This document shows, one piece after another, positions 1 to 12,379 of a stretch of 64,000 nt of DNA (positions within the stretch are counted from its first letter, which is position 1; each line of letters begins with the position of its first letter). A program made the translations under genes and the position numbers. The notes under the pieces are model-generated. The model ran no database searches. It was not told the DNA's origin and worked only from the letters and a program-made list of their open reading frames with translations. Origin of the DNA: Pseudovirgaria hyperparasitica (Eukaryota > Ascomycota > Dothideomycetes > Acrospermales > Acrospermaceae); the NCBI RefSeq assembly GCF_010093815.1, contig NW_022985551.1, forward strand, positions 1,351,311 to 1,415,310, read 5' to 3'.

Positions 1-3000
1 GGTTATTGTCGACGACTGAAGCAGAGAAATGGGCCGTGGAAGCCAGGAATCGTGTGAAGCGCTAATGCTCGAGTTGGGCGCATGCCAGCCTTCTCTTCGA
101 ATACTATGCCTATCGCGTTCTTCTTCTTGGACTTGGATGCGGCGGAAATATTTACCGTCGTGCCTGCTGATCGTCTGTAGAGGAATGTCTTTTCCTTCTA
201 GGGCAGACTTACGCGGGGAAGATGCAGGGTCAGTTGCATGCATGCAGGTAGGTCCTGTCAGACAGGCCTTGGATACGATGAGGTTGTGTCAATAGGTTCT
301 GTCATTAAGGCCTTGTCATTCAAGCCTTGTCGGTGAGGTTGTGTCAGTAGGTAGGAAGACGCTTCCACTGGCACGTCAAGCTGGCTATACGATGCGTATT
401 GTATGTACGTTTCCTGACACGCCAGAACCCTTCCTCTCGATCAACGGTCTACGCTGTACATCTGCGCCTTGTGGAGATGCATAGCTAGCTATAGCACACG
501 GCGCCTCAGGTTGATATGATGTAGTGGTGGTCGCAGTAGTGTCACCGTAGCAGAAGTTTTGCATGGTATGCCACCAATGAGCAAACACCGGTCCAGCGGA
601 CACAACATCAGAGAGACGTGAGCTGCCGGCTAGCCTCACCGTCTACGATGGGAATGTTAGTAGTATAGATTGTAGCATCATATTCGCGTGTCGATGCATG
701 TGCCGGTCGGTGGTGTGTTATTTTTTCTTCTCGCAACACATCTATGCATCTATCTATGCATCTGGCTCATCGTGGCGGTGGCGTGCAGAACGAAAGCATA
801 ATGATCCTTCGCTGCATGTCAAAAGCAAACTATCCCAGCTGGCGAAACGAAACTAAGGCTCATCTCATCTTGTTTGTTGACGGTGGAGCCACGGGGAGAT
901 GCAGGGTATCGTTGTATTATAAGTGTGCTATGAATCTTGGATGAGTGTTGTTGTTCCCCCGGATGGTTACAGACAGACATGGGTTCGAGATTGAAGGGCG
1001 ATTCGCTTGTCTGTGCGGTGCGATGGGATGCGGCACTCTCTATCTCTGCCCTCCCCCGTCTGTGTATTGTGTATTGTTGTATTGTGGGTTGTGGGTTGAC
1101 CGCCATCCATCTAATACCATATCGCGATCTATGCCCATATCTGCCATCTACCATTCCTCCCCGTTCCCCGCGCATCATAACCCGAAACCGAAACTTCAGC
1201 CCATGCTCGTCCGCGGCCGCGCGCACATGGCACATGGCAGCACACGCACGCAACATGCCCATCCCAGCGGGCATCATCATCTCAAATGTCTGAGGCAGTG
1301 AAAGCTGACGACAGCCTGCGACAGCTTGCGACTCCAGCTGGGTCTTCTTTTTTCCGGGGATAACACAGCCCGGCTGCCGAATGCGAGAATTTCCGTGGCT
1401 CTCCCCCCCCCTCCAATCTCTTCTCTCGCGCGCTGGCTTGAATCCGACGCGTCTGCAGGACTCCATCGGCGAGCAACCTGCGACAGTGGTACAAGGGAGA
1501 GACGTGGAGACTTTGAGTAGCAACAGTGGAATCGCACGAATCCCATTGCTTCATCTGGGATGGCCTCGCGGCCTTTCCCCTGGGTTTTCTCATCTTACGT
1601 CGTCCGCCGTTGCAAACCCAATTTCGCACAGCGGTATCAGAGAGAGAGCTACACGGCACGAGTGGGTGGGGCACGGAAAAATCATGGCAAAAGGACGTAA
1701 TACAGTACAGCAGGATGGCTATAGCTAAGCAAAGCATGGCATGGCATGGCTGATGGTCTGGAGCCTACTTGCCATGAAATGACACGAACATCCCAAGCAA
1801 ATCGGCGAGGCGGTTCGGCCCTATGGAAAACAAGGCCGCCTGTCCCTCTGTTCCTCTTCCTCTGTGTTGCGTCTGTTGGTTGTGGATAATAATGCCGGCC
1901 TGCATCTGGGAAAGAAGTGGGTAATTGGTAGCTCTACATCGTATGGCATTGCCGACGGACACGGAGACATCCCCGGCCAGTTCGCTGCTATTGTAAGGAC
2001 CGTCGCATTGATCCCTGCTGGCATTGCGCTGTCCTGAAGCTAGAAGCAATCCCAGTTCTAGCGGCGCGGCATCAATGTCGGAGGCGATGGGTTCTTTTTC
2101 CTGTCTCCCGACTGTCCCCTCTCGGTCCTTTGCATCAGACCGCATCTCACTGCTCTGAGTCCTTGACGGCATCGCCTTATTACACAGCCAAGCAAACCTC
2201 GGACGAGGAGGCTCTTGCGCGCATACGCGTGTATCAGTTGTGGCTCGAGAAAAAGACCTCCTATCGTGATATCACTACTTCTCCTCTGCCACCTTTCAAA
2301 CGTCTCTAATTAACCATGACAACACGCCATACCCCCCGGCGCTGATCACGGCAACAAGCAGTAGCAATCCAGACCCTGGCAGCCCTTCACCAACTTCAGT
2401 GAGGCGCTTCGGGGATCTGTCTCCTTGCCATCGGGTTCAAGGATGACTGTCGCGCTCCTGCGTCCAGATGCGAGGGCTCATCGGCGCCAAAGGTGGGACG
2501 TCTCTTGAAGGATTCCGTCATGTCCTGTGTGAGTGAGAGGAGGCATATGCGGCTTTCACGAAGCGCCTTTCGTGGGCATCGAGAAGCAACCTGGGGTGAC
2601 ATTTCTCGCGCTTAGTTGTAACCAGCAGCTGTGGCTTTTTTAGCGAGCCTGCCTATTCTTTCTTAGCTGAATCCTGCCACCAAACACACATCGAGTGTAT
2701 TCTACCGGCGCGGGCCGAAGCTTTCGCCGTTGGAAAATCAATGCCTAAGTCGCATATAGTAAGTGGCAGTGAATCATTGGCGGCACACGCACAAGCCTTC
2801 TTGTCCACGCTCCTTCAACTCTGGTCCGATCGCGCATGGGCAGCAACACGAACAAGGATTTGTGGACATGAGGCATGAGCGTGAACATGGGACAGAAGGG
2901 GGGAGGGGGAGGGGGAGGGGGAAGGGGATGGAGCATCACAGCAACGGCAGCAGCCACAGCAAACAACAGACTCAACAGCAGAAAAGAATCTTGCAGGTCA

Positions 3001-4623
3001 GGCTTGCAGCCGATCCCGTATGTGTTTCCCTCCACATATCTGACCTTGGACGTCCACGCATCACCGGTCCCTCCCGCTCTGTAGGGCGGATGAAGACGTG
3101 TACGAATGAGTGGTCATGTCCTTCATGCGGTCATCAGCAGAGCATCTGGTAGACATGGCTTAGGCCTGATGAAGGGGATGCATCTGGCTAAATCGTCCTT
3201 CCGTCTTCCAATCCTGGCGGACTGTCACGAAACATGGACAACGTTCAACGTGGAGATCTTCTTCGGCTCTTCCTGCTCGCCGCCACAGATGACACACTAC
3301 GACGAGACGAAGACCAGAGAGGCTTGCAATGGCTAGCGCGATCATCATCCAACTGACCAGCGATACGGCCCAAGAAGTATGGAGTATGGCAGAATAGCGT
3401 GCTCGCTTGCAGCGTCTGCGAAGACCACCTGCCTCGATGCCTATTAGCATACAGCATGCATCTTTCACTCAAACCCCGCAACGAGCCTTGATCCCTGCGC
3501 TGCTTAATGCTGTCGACAAGGCCGTCCCTGGTTTGCCCCGTCGGCTGTCCATGCCTTCATTTCGGCCAGTTGTTGATCGAGGTGGACCTCCTACACCCAC
3601 TGCAATTCACTTGGCGTTGAGTCTTTTGCTACTAGTCTGTTTCTTGTCGTCCTGCTCCTTGTTCCCCCTCTGCCACACAACAATATGCCCAGACCTTTCA
3701 TGATCTCTTTTGAGACCGGCAACCTGGTGGATCACACGGGTCCGCTTCGTTTGCTTTCTTCGTTCCAAGGGGAGACGTCCCGAGGTACCGCCCCTGGCAT
3801 TCTGATCCCGTCTTCATGCTCTTTGATCACTGACGGTGTGGAGTGTCTGGTCTGGCGCAACTACCATGACCGTTATTTTTACTTCTTAAGCTTCACAGAG
3901 CCCCTAACGCACTTTGATCCTGGTTGGTCTTTGCTGCCTTCTGTTCACGTCGATTTACCCGGAACTACGGGATTATAGTATCTGTCAAGCCACCTTGATC
4001 GAATGGACTGACCTTGCGCCTCTCCTCTGCCGTGCTGGGGGTTTCCCATCCCGTGATCGCTTCTGGCAGTTACTACAAAGGCGGCTGGTGTCATTCTCCT
4101 TATCGGAGCGTAAAGACCTCCCGCTTTCGACCTGATCGGCTTTGCTCTTGACTGAGCCAAGCTACGTCGCGAAAACCTGCCGTGCATAAAGGATTGACAG
4201 CTACCCGAATTGCTATATGCAGCCTCGGTGCACAGTGACTCAGTCTCGCTGATCATTCATTCCCTTTCAGCACAACACAGACAACCTCTCCAACTGCCGT
4301 GTCAGTGTTGCAGAAACGACCCAAGATATCTCATTTCATTGTATGAGTCTACTACCCGGATTCTGGATCACATTCGACTTGACCGCGCTCTATCAGACTT
4401 CTGGCTCTCACCATTGTGGCAATCAAACAAACCGAGTACCCCGCACGATCAAGTGACTGCTGCTGCTTGTATCGACCCCAGGGCCAAGAGGACAACAAAG
4501 TCAACCGCTGGTACTGTAAGATCAGGCCGACAGCTTCTGTACTGTACAGCAGAACTGATACGGACAGGCATACTTTGATATTCAGCAACTGCTATCAAGC
4601 ACGAGTCTAGTAACGTAATCCCA
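1..4623. other. Long intergenic region upstream of the homeobox gene
   Basis: I see no convincing gene in these 4.6 kb. The open frames are short, overlap on both strands and show no recognisable domain or spliced continuation. A pair of roughly 20-base direct repeats around GAGGTTGTGTCARTAGGT lies at about 277-297 and 332-352. A G-rich purine tract lies near 2895-2930. Long upstream regions are common for fungal developmental regulators, so promoter, long 5' leader or non-coding RNA content is plausible, but none is visible directly. Confidence 0.5.
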
Positions 4624-6448
4624 ATGGTCGACAGGCTCTTTACTCCCATTTCTCCTCCCAACTCGCCTGGTATGTCTGTGTACCACGCAGTACCATCCAA
4701 CTCCGAGTGGCAAGCTCGAGATCTCAAGGCTATAGAGACAGAATTGGTAACCCCTGAAGGCTCGATGGCCGGTTTGCCTTCTGAGCCACTGGGACCGCAT
4801 GTTGATGTGGACAAGCATTCCCTTTTACGAACGCACGAGGCTTTTCCATACAGTGTCCAGAGGCCCTCATCGCATCCTACTCCACTGGACAGTGACAATT
4901 CATCACCCACCCCTAAGCAGGACCGGACAACGATGAGCGATCTCGGTGAAGAACGACAAACGCCTATCAACTATGGTGGATCAGCTCCTCCGAGTCCAGT
5001 CTCACGTCTGACACCACCATCACCTTCAGCGGCCAAGTCGGACTCCCAGGACGAGAGTGGGGACGAGGATTGTGAGGACGACATGCTTGACGATGAAGAG
5101 CCTAAACGACCGCTCACTGCGCAGGAGCTTCGAGCCCAGAAAAGGAAGATGAAGCGATTCAGGTATGTCATCATCATCAGCATACTAACCCGGAAGTCGA
5201 TGAGTTGAGTTAACGTTCCACACTTAAGGCTTACGCATAATCAAACACGATTTCTCATGAGTGAGTTTGCGCGCCAGGCACATCCTGATGCAGCACATCG
5301 GGAACGATTGGCAAGAGAGATACCCGGGTTGAGCCCCCGCCAGGTTCAGGTGTGGTTTCAGAACAGGTTCGTACTGCTGCCGTATCCCGACCCGAGCGGC
5401 CGACGATGCTGATAGGTGAAACACTAGGCGTGCGAAACTGAAGCGCCTTACTAGCGACGACCGCGAGCGTATGATGCGATCGAGAGCGCTTCCAGAAGAC
5501 TTTGACATGTCTCATGCGCTGCATTCTCCATTTGGCGGACCGCCTGGCATGGGCACGCCGCTAGCTTCCCCAGGAGGCTTCTCGCCTGCGTTTGGCGACG
5601 GGAACATGGTGAGACCGCTGTCCATCGACACGTTTAGACGGGTATCGAATGGCACACACATGTCTCCGACAGGCATCAGTCCTGCGTTTGGTGGCTTCAA
5701 CTTTACTCCGCCACAATCTGCAACCGACAGCATATCCCCCATCTCTGGTCCTGGCGATACCCCTTTCACGTTTCCGTCCGCCCCATTGGAAAGTCCACGG
5801 AGGACAAAGCCGTTTGTCGGGCCCGTCACCACGGGCTCATGCTACACATCCCACCCACAGATCCCTCGACTACAGGTTCACGACCGGATCCAACGGAGCA
5901 GAGCCGAGTCGCTCACGTCGCCGTTGAGGACAAGCATGAGCTACAGTGACGGTCTGAACGGAAGCCACGACAATACATCGCCGTATGGGCATGACGGCTC
6001 ACGCACACTTTCCAACACAATCCTCCCGTACGGCATGGGATACTGTTGTAGGTCTGCAGAATCGTCGGCCAAAAGTAATGTCTAACGTAGCACAGACTCG
6101 CCAGTTCCGGGCTTCCAGGCCTCCGCAGCAACGAGGATGCGCTCCTTTTCAGGCACGGTGCCGCGACGCATCGAGCTCAGCTCACATTACACCAGCAGCC
6201 GAAGTAACACGACTCCCCAAACAGCCACATATCCAAACTTCCAAGGCTCGCCGCTCCTCACCTCGCAGAGCTACGAGATGCCCCATCTCAGCGCGCCGCA
6301 CCACATCTCGACCTTCCAGAACAGCTTCATGCGCCAGGATGCCGGCGACGCGTTTCCTCCTGTTGGCGCGGTGCTCGGCGAGATTGCAGACGGCCATTCG
6401 CAGGACGGCGAGCACCACGACTCGAACTCGAACAACTCGCGATACTAG
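4624..6448 (+). CDS. Homeodomain transcription factor
   Basis: A sequence-specific DNA-binding regulator that should act in the nucleus. I place four exons, 4624-5162, 5229-5366, 5428-6047 and 6096-6448, giving about 549 aa. The homeodomain spans three exons, starting near residue 165. Helix 3 reads QVQVWFQNRRAKLKR, with the invariant W, F, N and R and an intron splitting the first R of the RR pair. Upstream is an acidic, Ser/Pro-rich stretch (about residues 130-160); the C-terminal half is Pro/Ser/Gly-rich and probably disordered. The ATG at 4624 gives the longest frame without upstream splicing. The last donor could be GTTGTA at 6045 or GTAGGT at 6048; both keep phase and the second fits consensus better. 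Fungal relatives control conidiation, fruiting bodies or hyphal growth, but which subfamily this is cannot be told by eye. Confidence 0.93.
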
Positions 6449-7830
6449 GTCGTCGGGGAAGACTTTAGCTGCGCTCAGTGTAGGGGAGGCCTGTTTGCGT
6501 CTCCTCCTCGAGCGTCTCCTCGAAAGAGAAAAGCGAGATCGTAACACAATGCGCGGGCGGGGCGCACGAACGGGTGCGACACGGGATCTACGGCTGTGCT
6601 TTTGCGTCTTGCGCTACAAACACGACTCGCTTCTCCTCCTCCATGCCCAGTCCATCGTCCAGCCGGGGCGAGCGGGTTGGTGGGATATGTGGTCGCCCTT
6701 CCTTCCGATACCGCGGGACGTCGCGATACACAACGTCAAGCGCGCAGGGAGCACTTCTATCATGCATGCATGCATGTACGCATGTGTGTTGACGAGACTG
6801 CATGTAGTCGTCTGGATCGCGTTCGTCGGGTCTCTGGGCGCGCGATCGGAGGGCTCGCTTGCTGTATTGATGAATGCTATTCTAGTGCGATGGAGTAATC
6901 CTCGCTCGCTGTGTGCGCTGCTCATCACAACACAGCATAATACATTGCGCGTGGGCAGCCGGTCTCATGTCATCGTCATCATATTCGCCTGTCACAGTCT
7001 AAGAGACTGAGCGATATACACATATCGGACACTAGGAACTTTCACAACAAGGCAGCTCAGCCTCGCACTTCCACCCTCACCCTTCTTCCTCGATCGCACA
7101 TCCATTTCTCTTTTCGACTCGCTACCCCCAAAAGAGGGAGAGAGAGAGAGAGAGAGTTAAACACATACACGCCCGTCATCATCGTCATCAACTCGTGGTG
7201 ACTATAGTAGTTGTCGTGTAGCCCTTTTTCCTTTTATTATTGAATTTTCTGGTCTGTATACCCCGGTGATATTTTTTCGGTCTTTTTTTTTTTCAATTCG
7301 GCTCTTATGTCTATTTTTCGTTTTGTTCTGTTTTTGTTTGGATTCTTATATGTTTCGTTCTTGTATGTATGTTGGATATGTGTGTTTTGTTTGGTGGGGT
7401 AGGTGGGGCTGGAGATAGATGCTGGGGATGAAGGAATGATGGGATGAGATGGGCTGGGGAAGGAAGGAAGGAAGGAAGGAGTGAAGCAGGGAAGGAAGGA
7501 ACAGGATAGTGTGTGTGTGTGTGTGTATGGACGCATGTGCGCTGGACGCTCGACGACGCTGACGGCACGGGACAAAGCGGAGCATAGATGAGGATGCGAT
7601 GAGATGAAGGCCTTCAATTGTCAAATGTGTATACGAAAAACGTTCGGGGTCATGTCATGTCATGAATATGTGTATATATGCGTGTAGATATGAGCGGAAG
7701 CCCCCCTTGTTCTGGGTGGGGACGTATGGTTTCGGAATGGAAGTGATTTGTTTGATTTGTTTGGTTGCTGTGTGTGTTGTCTGGTTACTTGGTCGTAGTC
7801 TAATGTTGACGTATGGATAAAGTACACTTG

Positions 7831-7872
7831 GATGTATACGACTTGATGCATATATCTTGATGTATACAACTT
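7831..7872. repeat. 14-bp minisatellite, three units
   Basis: Three adjacent 14-base units, GATGTATACGACTT, GATGCATATATCTT and GATGTATACAACTT, differ at a few positions, with a fourth partial unit following. It is one of the few non-mono/di/tetranucleotide repeats in this desert. Confidence 0.75.
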
Positions 7873-8090
7873 GATATAAATATCCATATATACGCTTCTA
7901 CACCACCCCCTCTCTCTCCCCCTCCCTCCCTCTGTCTCTCCCCATATCAAAGTATACATACACCCTCACACCAGCACAACAACATCCAACTCTCCCAACC
8001 CCATCCTAACTAAATCCCAAACTCCCACTTCCCGCACCCAGACCGACAGAGACTCCATCCCATCCCATTACATCATAGTATGTACATCGT

Positions 8091-8219
8091 GGTGTGTGTG
8101 TGTGTGTGTGTGTGAGGAAGTGCAGTGATCCGAGGCTGACCTCGGTCGGGTGCTGGGTACACGGCGCGTGACACCTGGCGTGCGTGCGTTGTGTGTGTGC
8201 GTGCGTGCGTGCGTGCGTG
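8091..8219. repeat. (GT)n and (GTGC)n microsatellites
   Basis: An almost pure GT run at 8091-8114 is followed, after about 60 bases of mixed sequence, by a GTGC/GT compound repeat at 8178-8219. Purine-rich GGGA/GAGA sequence continues to about 8295. Confidence 0.85.
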
Positions 8220-11200
8220 AGAAGGAGAGAGCGAGACAAGAGGGAGGACGCACGGATGGGGGAGTGAGAAGGAGGGAGGGAGGCAGAGAGGAGGGTGAAG
8301 AATGGTGTCTGTGTGTGGTGTGCGTGATGGTGCGTCTGTGTGGTATGTCTGTGTGCTATGGTATAAGTGTGTGTATGTATGTATGTCCGTGTGTCATTTA
8401 TCCGTGTGTTGATAACTGCGGAGCGAGGGAGGTTATGTATGCTGGTGTGTGTATCTACGGGTCTGTGTGTTATGGCTGTGCGAATGTGGGGATTTCGTTT
8501 ATGCGTATATTTGTGTATCTATATGTATTGTATGTATATGTATATGTGTATATGTATATGTGTATGCATAGATGTGGGTATGAGTCTGCGGATACGTCTG
8601 TGTCTGTGTCTGTGTCTGCGTCTGTGTATATATATACAGATATCACTACCCGTGCAGCGCAAGCACACTACATACAATACAACGTCATGCGCGATTGAAC
8701 TGGGCACTAACTAATCAACACCGACAATCAGTGCGATTAACATGGCGAGACAACAGTGCGCGCACGGCTGGGGGAGAGGGACAGTGTGTAGAAACTCGAT
8801 GGTAGAACCTAGTCGGTGTGCCTGGCGTGCGTAGAAGGGAGCATGAGCAAGGAAGGCAGGTGCGATACAGCACGAGCTCGAGGTCAGTCCCTGACGTTGA
8901 GCTGCCGTGTCGGTGAAACCAGGGGTGTCGGTATGTATACTCAGGGGAGTGGCAAGGGCAAGAAGGGAAGGGAAGGGGGGGTGGGGTATGGATAGTTGGT
9001 TTATTGATGCGCGAGACAGAGTAATGCAGTGAGTTTTGGGCGTGGACTGGTCGGGGTGTTTTGGAAAAAGGGCTATTGAATGGATGAATGGATGGATGGG
9101 TGAATGACGGGAATAGAGTACGGTTAGTGTGATGGGATGATGTCTGTCCAAGGCACGGTCCGCAGCACGGCACAACGGTGGGTTATGGGTATGGGTAATG
9201 TGTGTATGTACTGTATGCGTATGTTCCCTTGGGCCGTGCCGTGTATCGGGCAGTTGGCAAGTGTATAGCCCGACTGCATGCATGAATGATGCATGGTGGT
9301 CCTGTCAGAGGTGCCGAGTCATGACATCAAAGACCCTGAGGGCGATGGCATCAGCCCTGTCTAGATAACATCAACCCACCACACGCTCACGGCCACGGCC
9401 ACGACCACTCTCACGACCACGACAAGTGCTGTGCCGGCACTTTGTTCGGCTGAGTTCGAGCATGCCGTCGGCTCCGTGTCGAGCTGTTCCGGAGGCCATG
9501 TTCTAGCACCAAGTCATGCCACCATGGGTGATGGATAAAAGGGTGATGGATGGGGTTCTCGGCGGATCTGGTGGTCTCGTGAGGCAGGTGGTCGCTCATA
9601 TGCGGGACATGATCTCATCCACGAATGGACCATACAAGAGGTCCGCGGAGACAAGAGTCAGAAAGAGGAGAAGTGAGAAGTGAGAAGGGGGATGGATTGG
9701 GTGAGAGGGGGGAGGTGTATGGGTGAGGAGGTTGGACGAAGAGATGGAGACGCCAAGTCTTCTGGAAAAGCGCGAGAAGGCGCCACTTGCGAAGCCTGCG
9801 TGAGACCAACCGGTCTGTACCTGTGCATCTAATATCTGCCGCCCTTCCAGCCCCAGAAGTAAATGCGACGATGCGACAATGCGACAATGCAATCAATGCA
9901 TGTCCGCACAGCGTGTTAGCACATGGCGGTGACAACACCCGTCACGTCTTCTTCAAAGCGTGATTCTGCGGGGCCGGGGCTGAGCGCGTGCGCATCGTTG
10001 CGCGACGCTTATGCCTGTGCAGAGGGGACGTTTGCTGGACGTAATTAGATACAGGCCGGCTGAGTGAAGATTGGATAGCGTCGGCGAGGCCCGACGATAG
10101 AATCTGCCGCATATGTATGACAGAATGGCCAAGATGGACGAGCGCATCACCGACCGCGATGTTGTCTGTGTTGGCGCCGCAGCAAGCAGGTAGGTAGGTA
10201 ATAGGTATGGCGCATCGTGTTGAGCCGACACTGTGGGATAGTCAGTCAACGACGCAAGATCTCGCATCCAGTGAGCAGAGGGATACCTTGGAAGCTAATA
10301 TGCATGCGCCATGACGTGCAGATGGACGAGGGACAGGAGGGACAAGAGGAGGAGGAGAAAGTCAGCCGTCTATCATCCATCCCATCCGTCAGTCTCTTCG
10401 TCGACCCATTCTATCGTCCATCCATTCATCGATCTATGGATCCCTCCATCCGTCCATCCTCCCGTCCAACCATCCATGGTTCCGGGCGGGAGAAGTTCGA
10501 GCGCAACCAACGGTCCGCAGCGTTAGGGTGGAGAGTGAGTGGAGTGTGGAGTTCTTGAGAGCGGTGTGACGGACCGAGGAGGTGGTAGAGTGTTAGTAAT
10601 TAGTGTAGTAGTAGTATGTGTATAGAGTTGACTGGCCTGGAGTGGACTGAAGACTGAAGTGAATGTCCAATGGCAGCACACAAACACGAATACAAACACA
10701 AAAATGTCAGCGTGAGTCATCGTCATCCTGTATATTACTGTATCAGTACTCTGCCATCATTAGTTGTGTTCTGTGCTGTAATGTGCTGGGCTGTGCTGAC
10801 GATTGCGCATGCTCCCCGGCTGTCATTGGTGCTGCTGACAAATGCGCAAGTGGCGTTGTGGCAAGATTGGAACTGTGGCACCAACCACAACCACAACCAC
10901 AACCACCACAACAGTTGAGCCAACAGCATCACTATCACCACCAATCACTTCCCACTCTGCCCTTCAACATTACACTCAACGACTCGTTCGAAGAGCAGAG
11001 ACGCCTGCTTGCCGAGTAGTCGTGTATGGTGTATCATGTGGCTTATCGAGTATTTCATGGATAGTGTGCCTGGGAAACACACACTGTTGTCATTGTTGGC
11101 TGGCACAAGTGTGTTGCTATATAGATGCCTGGACTCGAGCGTTGACATGGCACAGCACGGTTGGTGTCTGTCAACTGGACATGTTTCTTTTTCTGTTTCT

Positions 11201-11722
11201 TTCCCACAGCCATGAAACACACGCGACATGCCGCCCGTTTGAACTCTAAGTCTAATTCTGAGTCTGAGTCTGACTCGGATGTCTGCCTTGGGAGTGTCTG
11301 ATTCTAGACACCTGAGGCAGCCATCGAGGACAGAAAATGCCATGATAATCATCATGGCCATTCGTCCACGTACCAATACGATATCATATCATATATACAT
11401 GCATTCATCAAGACAGCACATCCATCTTCTTCTTGAAATGAGGCGGCGTCGCATGATGTTGCTTTTGCCTTTGGACATACATACGACGGACGCCATCATC
11501 TCTTGGCATGATGGCACGTAATTCCAGGAAGCGCGCCTCAATATTTCTCCTCAGCGCATACATGGTGGGAGTATCTAGTAGTGCTAGTAGTAGTTAGTAT
11601 AGTAGATAGTACCAGTAAAATTATGGGTGATTCTGTCCAAGAGACACAACAAAATAATAGTCAAGTGAATTCAGAGCGCGCGCGGCGGCCGGGAGCAGTA
11701 ATTAGTTCTGCCGATGTAGCCC

Positions 11723-11808
11723 CAGGCCAACAAGGCCAACATGACGCCAATCAGGCCAACATAAGGCCAATCAGGCCAATCAGGCCAACATCAGGCCAAT
11801 CTCAGGCG
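11723..11808 (+). promoter_or_regulatory. Tandem GGCCAA repeat carrying CCAAT boxes, eIF4G upstream region
   Basis: The core AGGCCAA recurs about seven times at 9-11 base spacing. Three copies read CCAATCA (11747-11753, 11767-11773, 11776-11782) and one CCAATCT (11796-11802). CCAATCA is the preferred core of the fungal CCAAT-binding HapB/C/E complex. The cluster lies about 570-660 bases upstream of the eIF4G start and is followed by a pyrimidine-rich leader. A promoter role is inferred from position and motif; a chance minisatellite is the alternative. Confidence 0.45.
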
Positions 11809-12379
11809 CAAATTAAAGTCCCCCCGTCACTTTCGCACTTTTTTCCCTTTTGCTCCCTTCAATCACCGCGAAGTTCTTCTCCATCACCATCACGGAGACA
11901 ACTTCAACAACTACATCTCCTCACTATACTCGAAGACGACGAAGTTAAAGTCCTCTTCATCCGCTCACGCTACGGCCTCTACTGTCTCCCATCCATCAGA
12001 GCAGTCCCTGTTTCGCCGTCGCATTCTCGTTCCTGGACGACGACGACAACTCCACCCGCTACTCTTTCACTGCGGCCAGTCACCTTCTTCACTGAAGGCG
12101 ACCTTTTTCTTCACTCCTCTCCACTCATCCTCTTAACCTCTAATAATAGAGAAACGTCCGCTGTACTGTCGCTCTGATCAGTCCGTCGCGCTTCTCTACA
12201 CGCTCTTCCTTCAATTCTCAACGACTTCTTGTCGCTTGCGACCGCACAGTTTTTAATACCCTTTTCGGCCGCTTCGCCTTCCCACAAGACGATCCTTGAC
12301 AATCGCCACCACTCCTCACAAACACACACCTCTACACACTCAAAAAAACACCTGCAGCATCCTCCTTCAAAAGCCTCTA

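Larger units (their letters stand above)
6449..11700. other. Microsatellite-rich gene desert
   Basis: There is no supportable gene between the homeobox gene and the eIF4G promoter region. Open frames here are artefacts of simple repeats. Examples are (AG)n at 7133-7156, (GGAA)n at 7456-7500, (GT)n at 7509-7526 and 8091-8114, (GTGC)n at 8178-8219, GTCTGT repeats at 8597-8629, GGAT repeats at 9073-9105, degenerate CCAT repeats at 10370-10480 and CCACAA repeats at 10880-10912. The first few hundred bases probably hold the homeobox 3' UTR. Confidence 0.6.

Noticed and set aside
819-1523. Minus-strand 234-codon open frame
   Set aside because: No domain, atypical composition, overlapped by other open frames on both strands; no ATG-to-domain logic or splice continuation.
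5985-7010. Plus-strand 341-codon Arg-rich frame
   Set aside because: It overlaps the last two homeobox exons out of frame and runs into non-coding 3' sequence; Arg/Ser/Thr bias is that of a shifted frame.
8711-9283. Minus-strand His/Thr/Pro-rich open frames
   Set aside because: They are translations of simple repeats in the gene desert.
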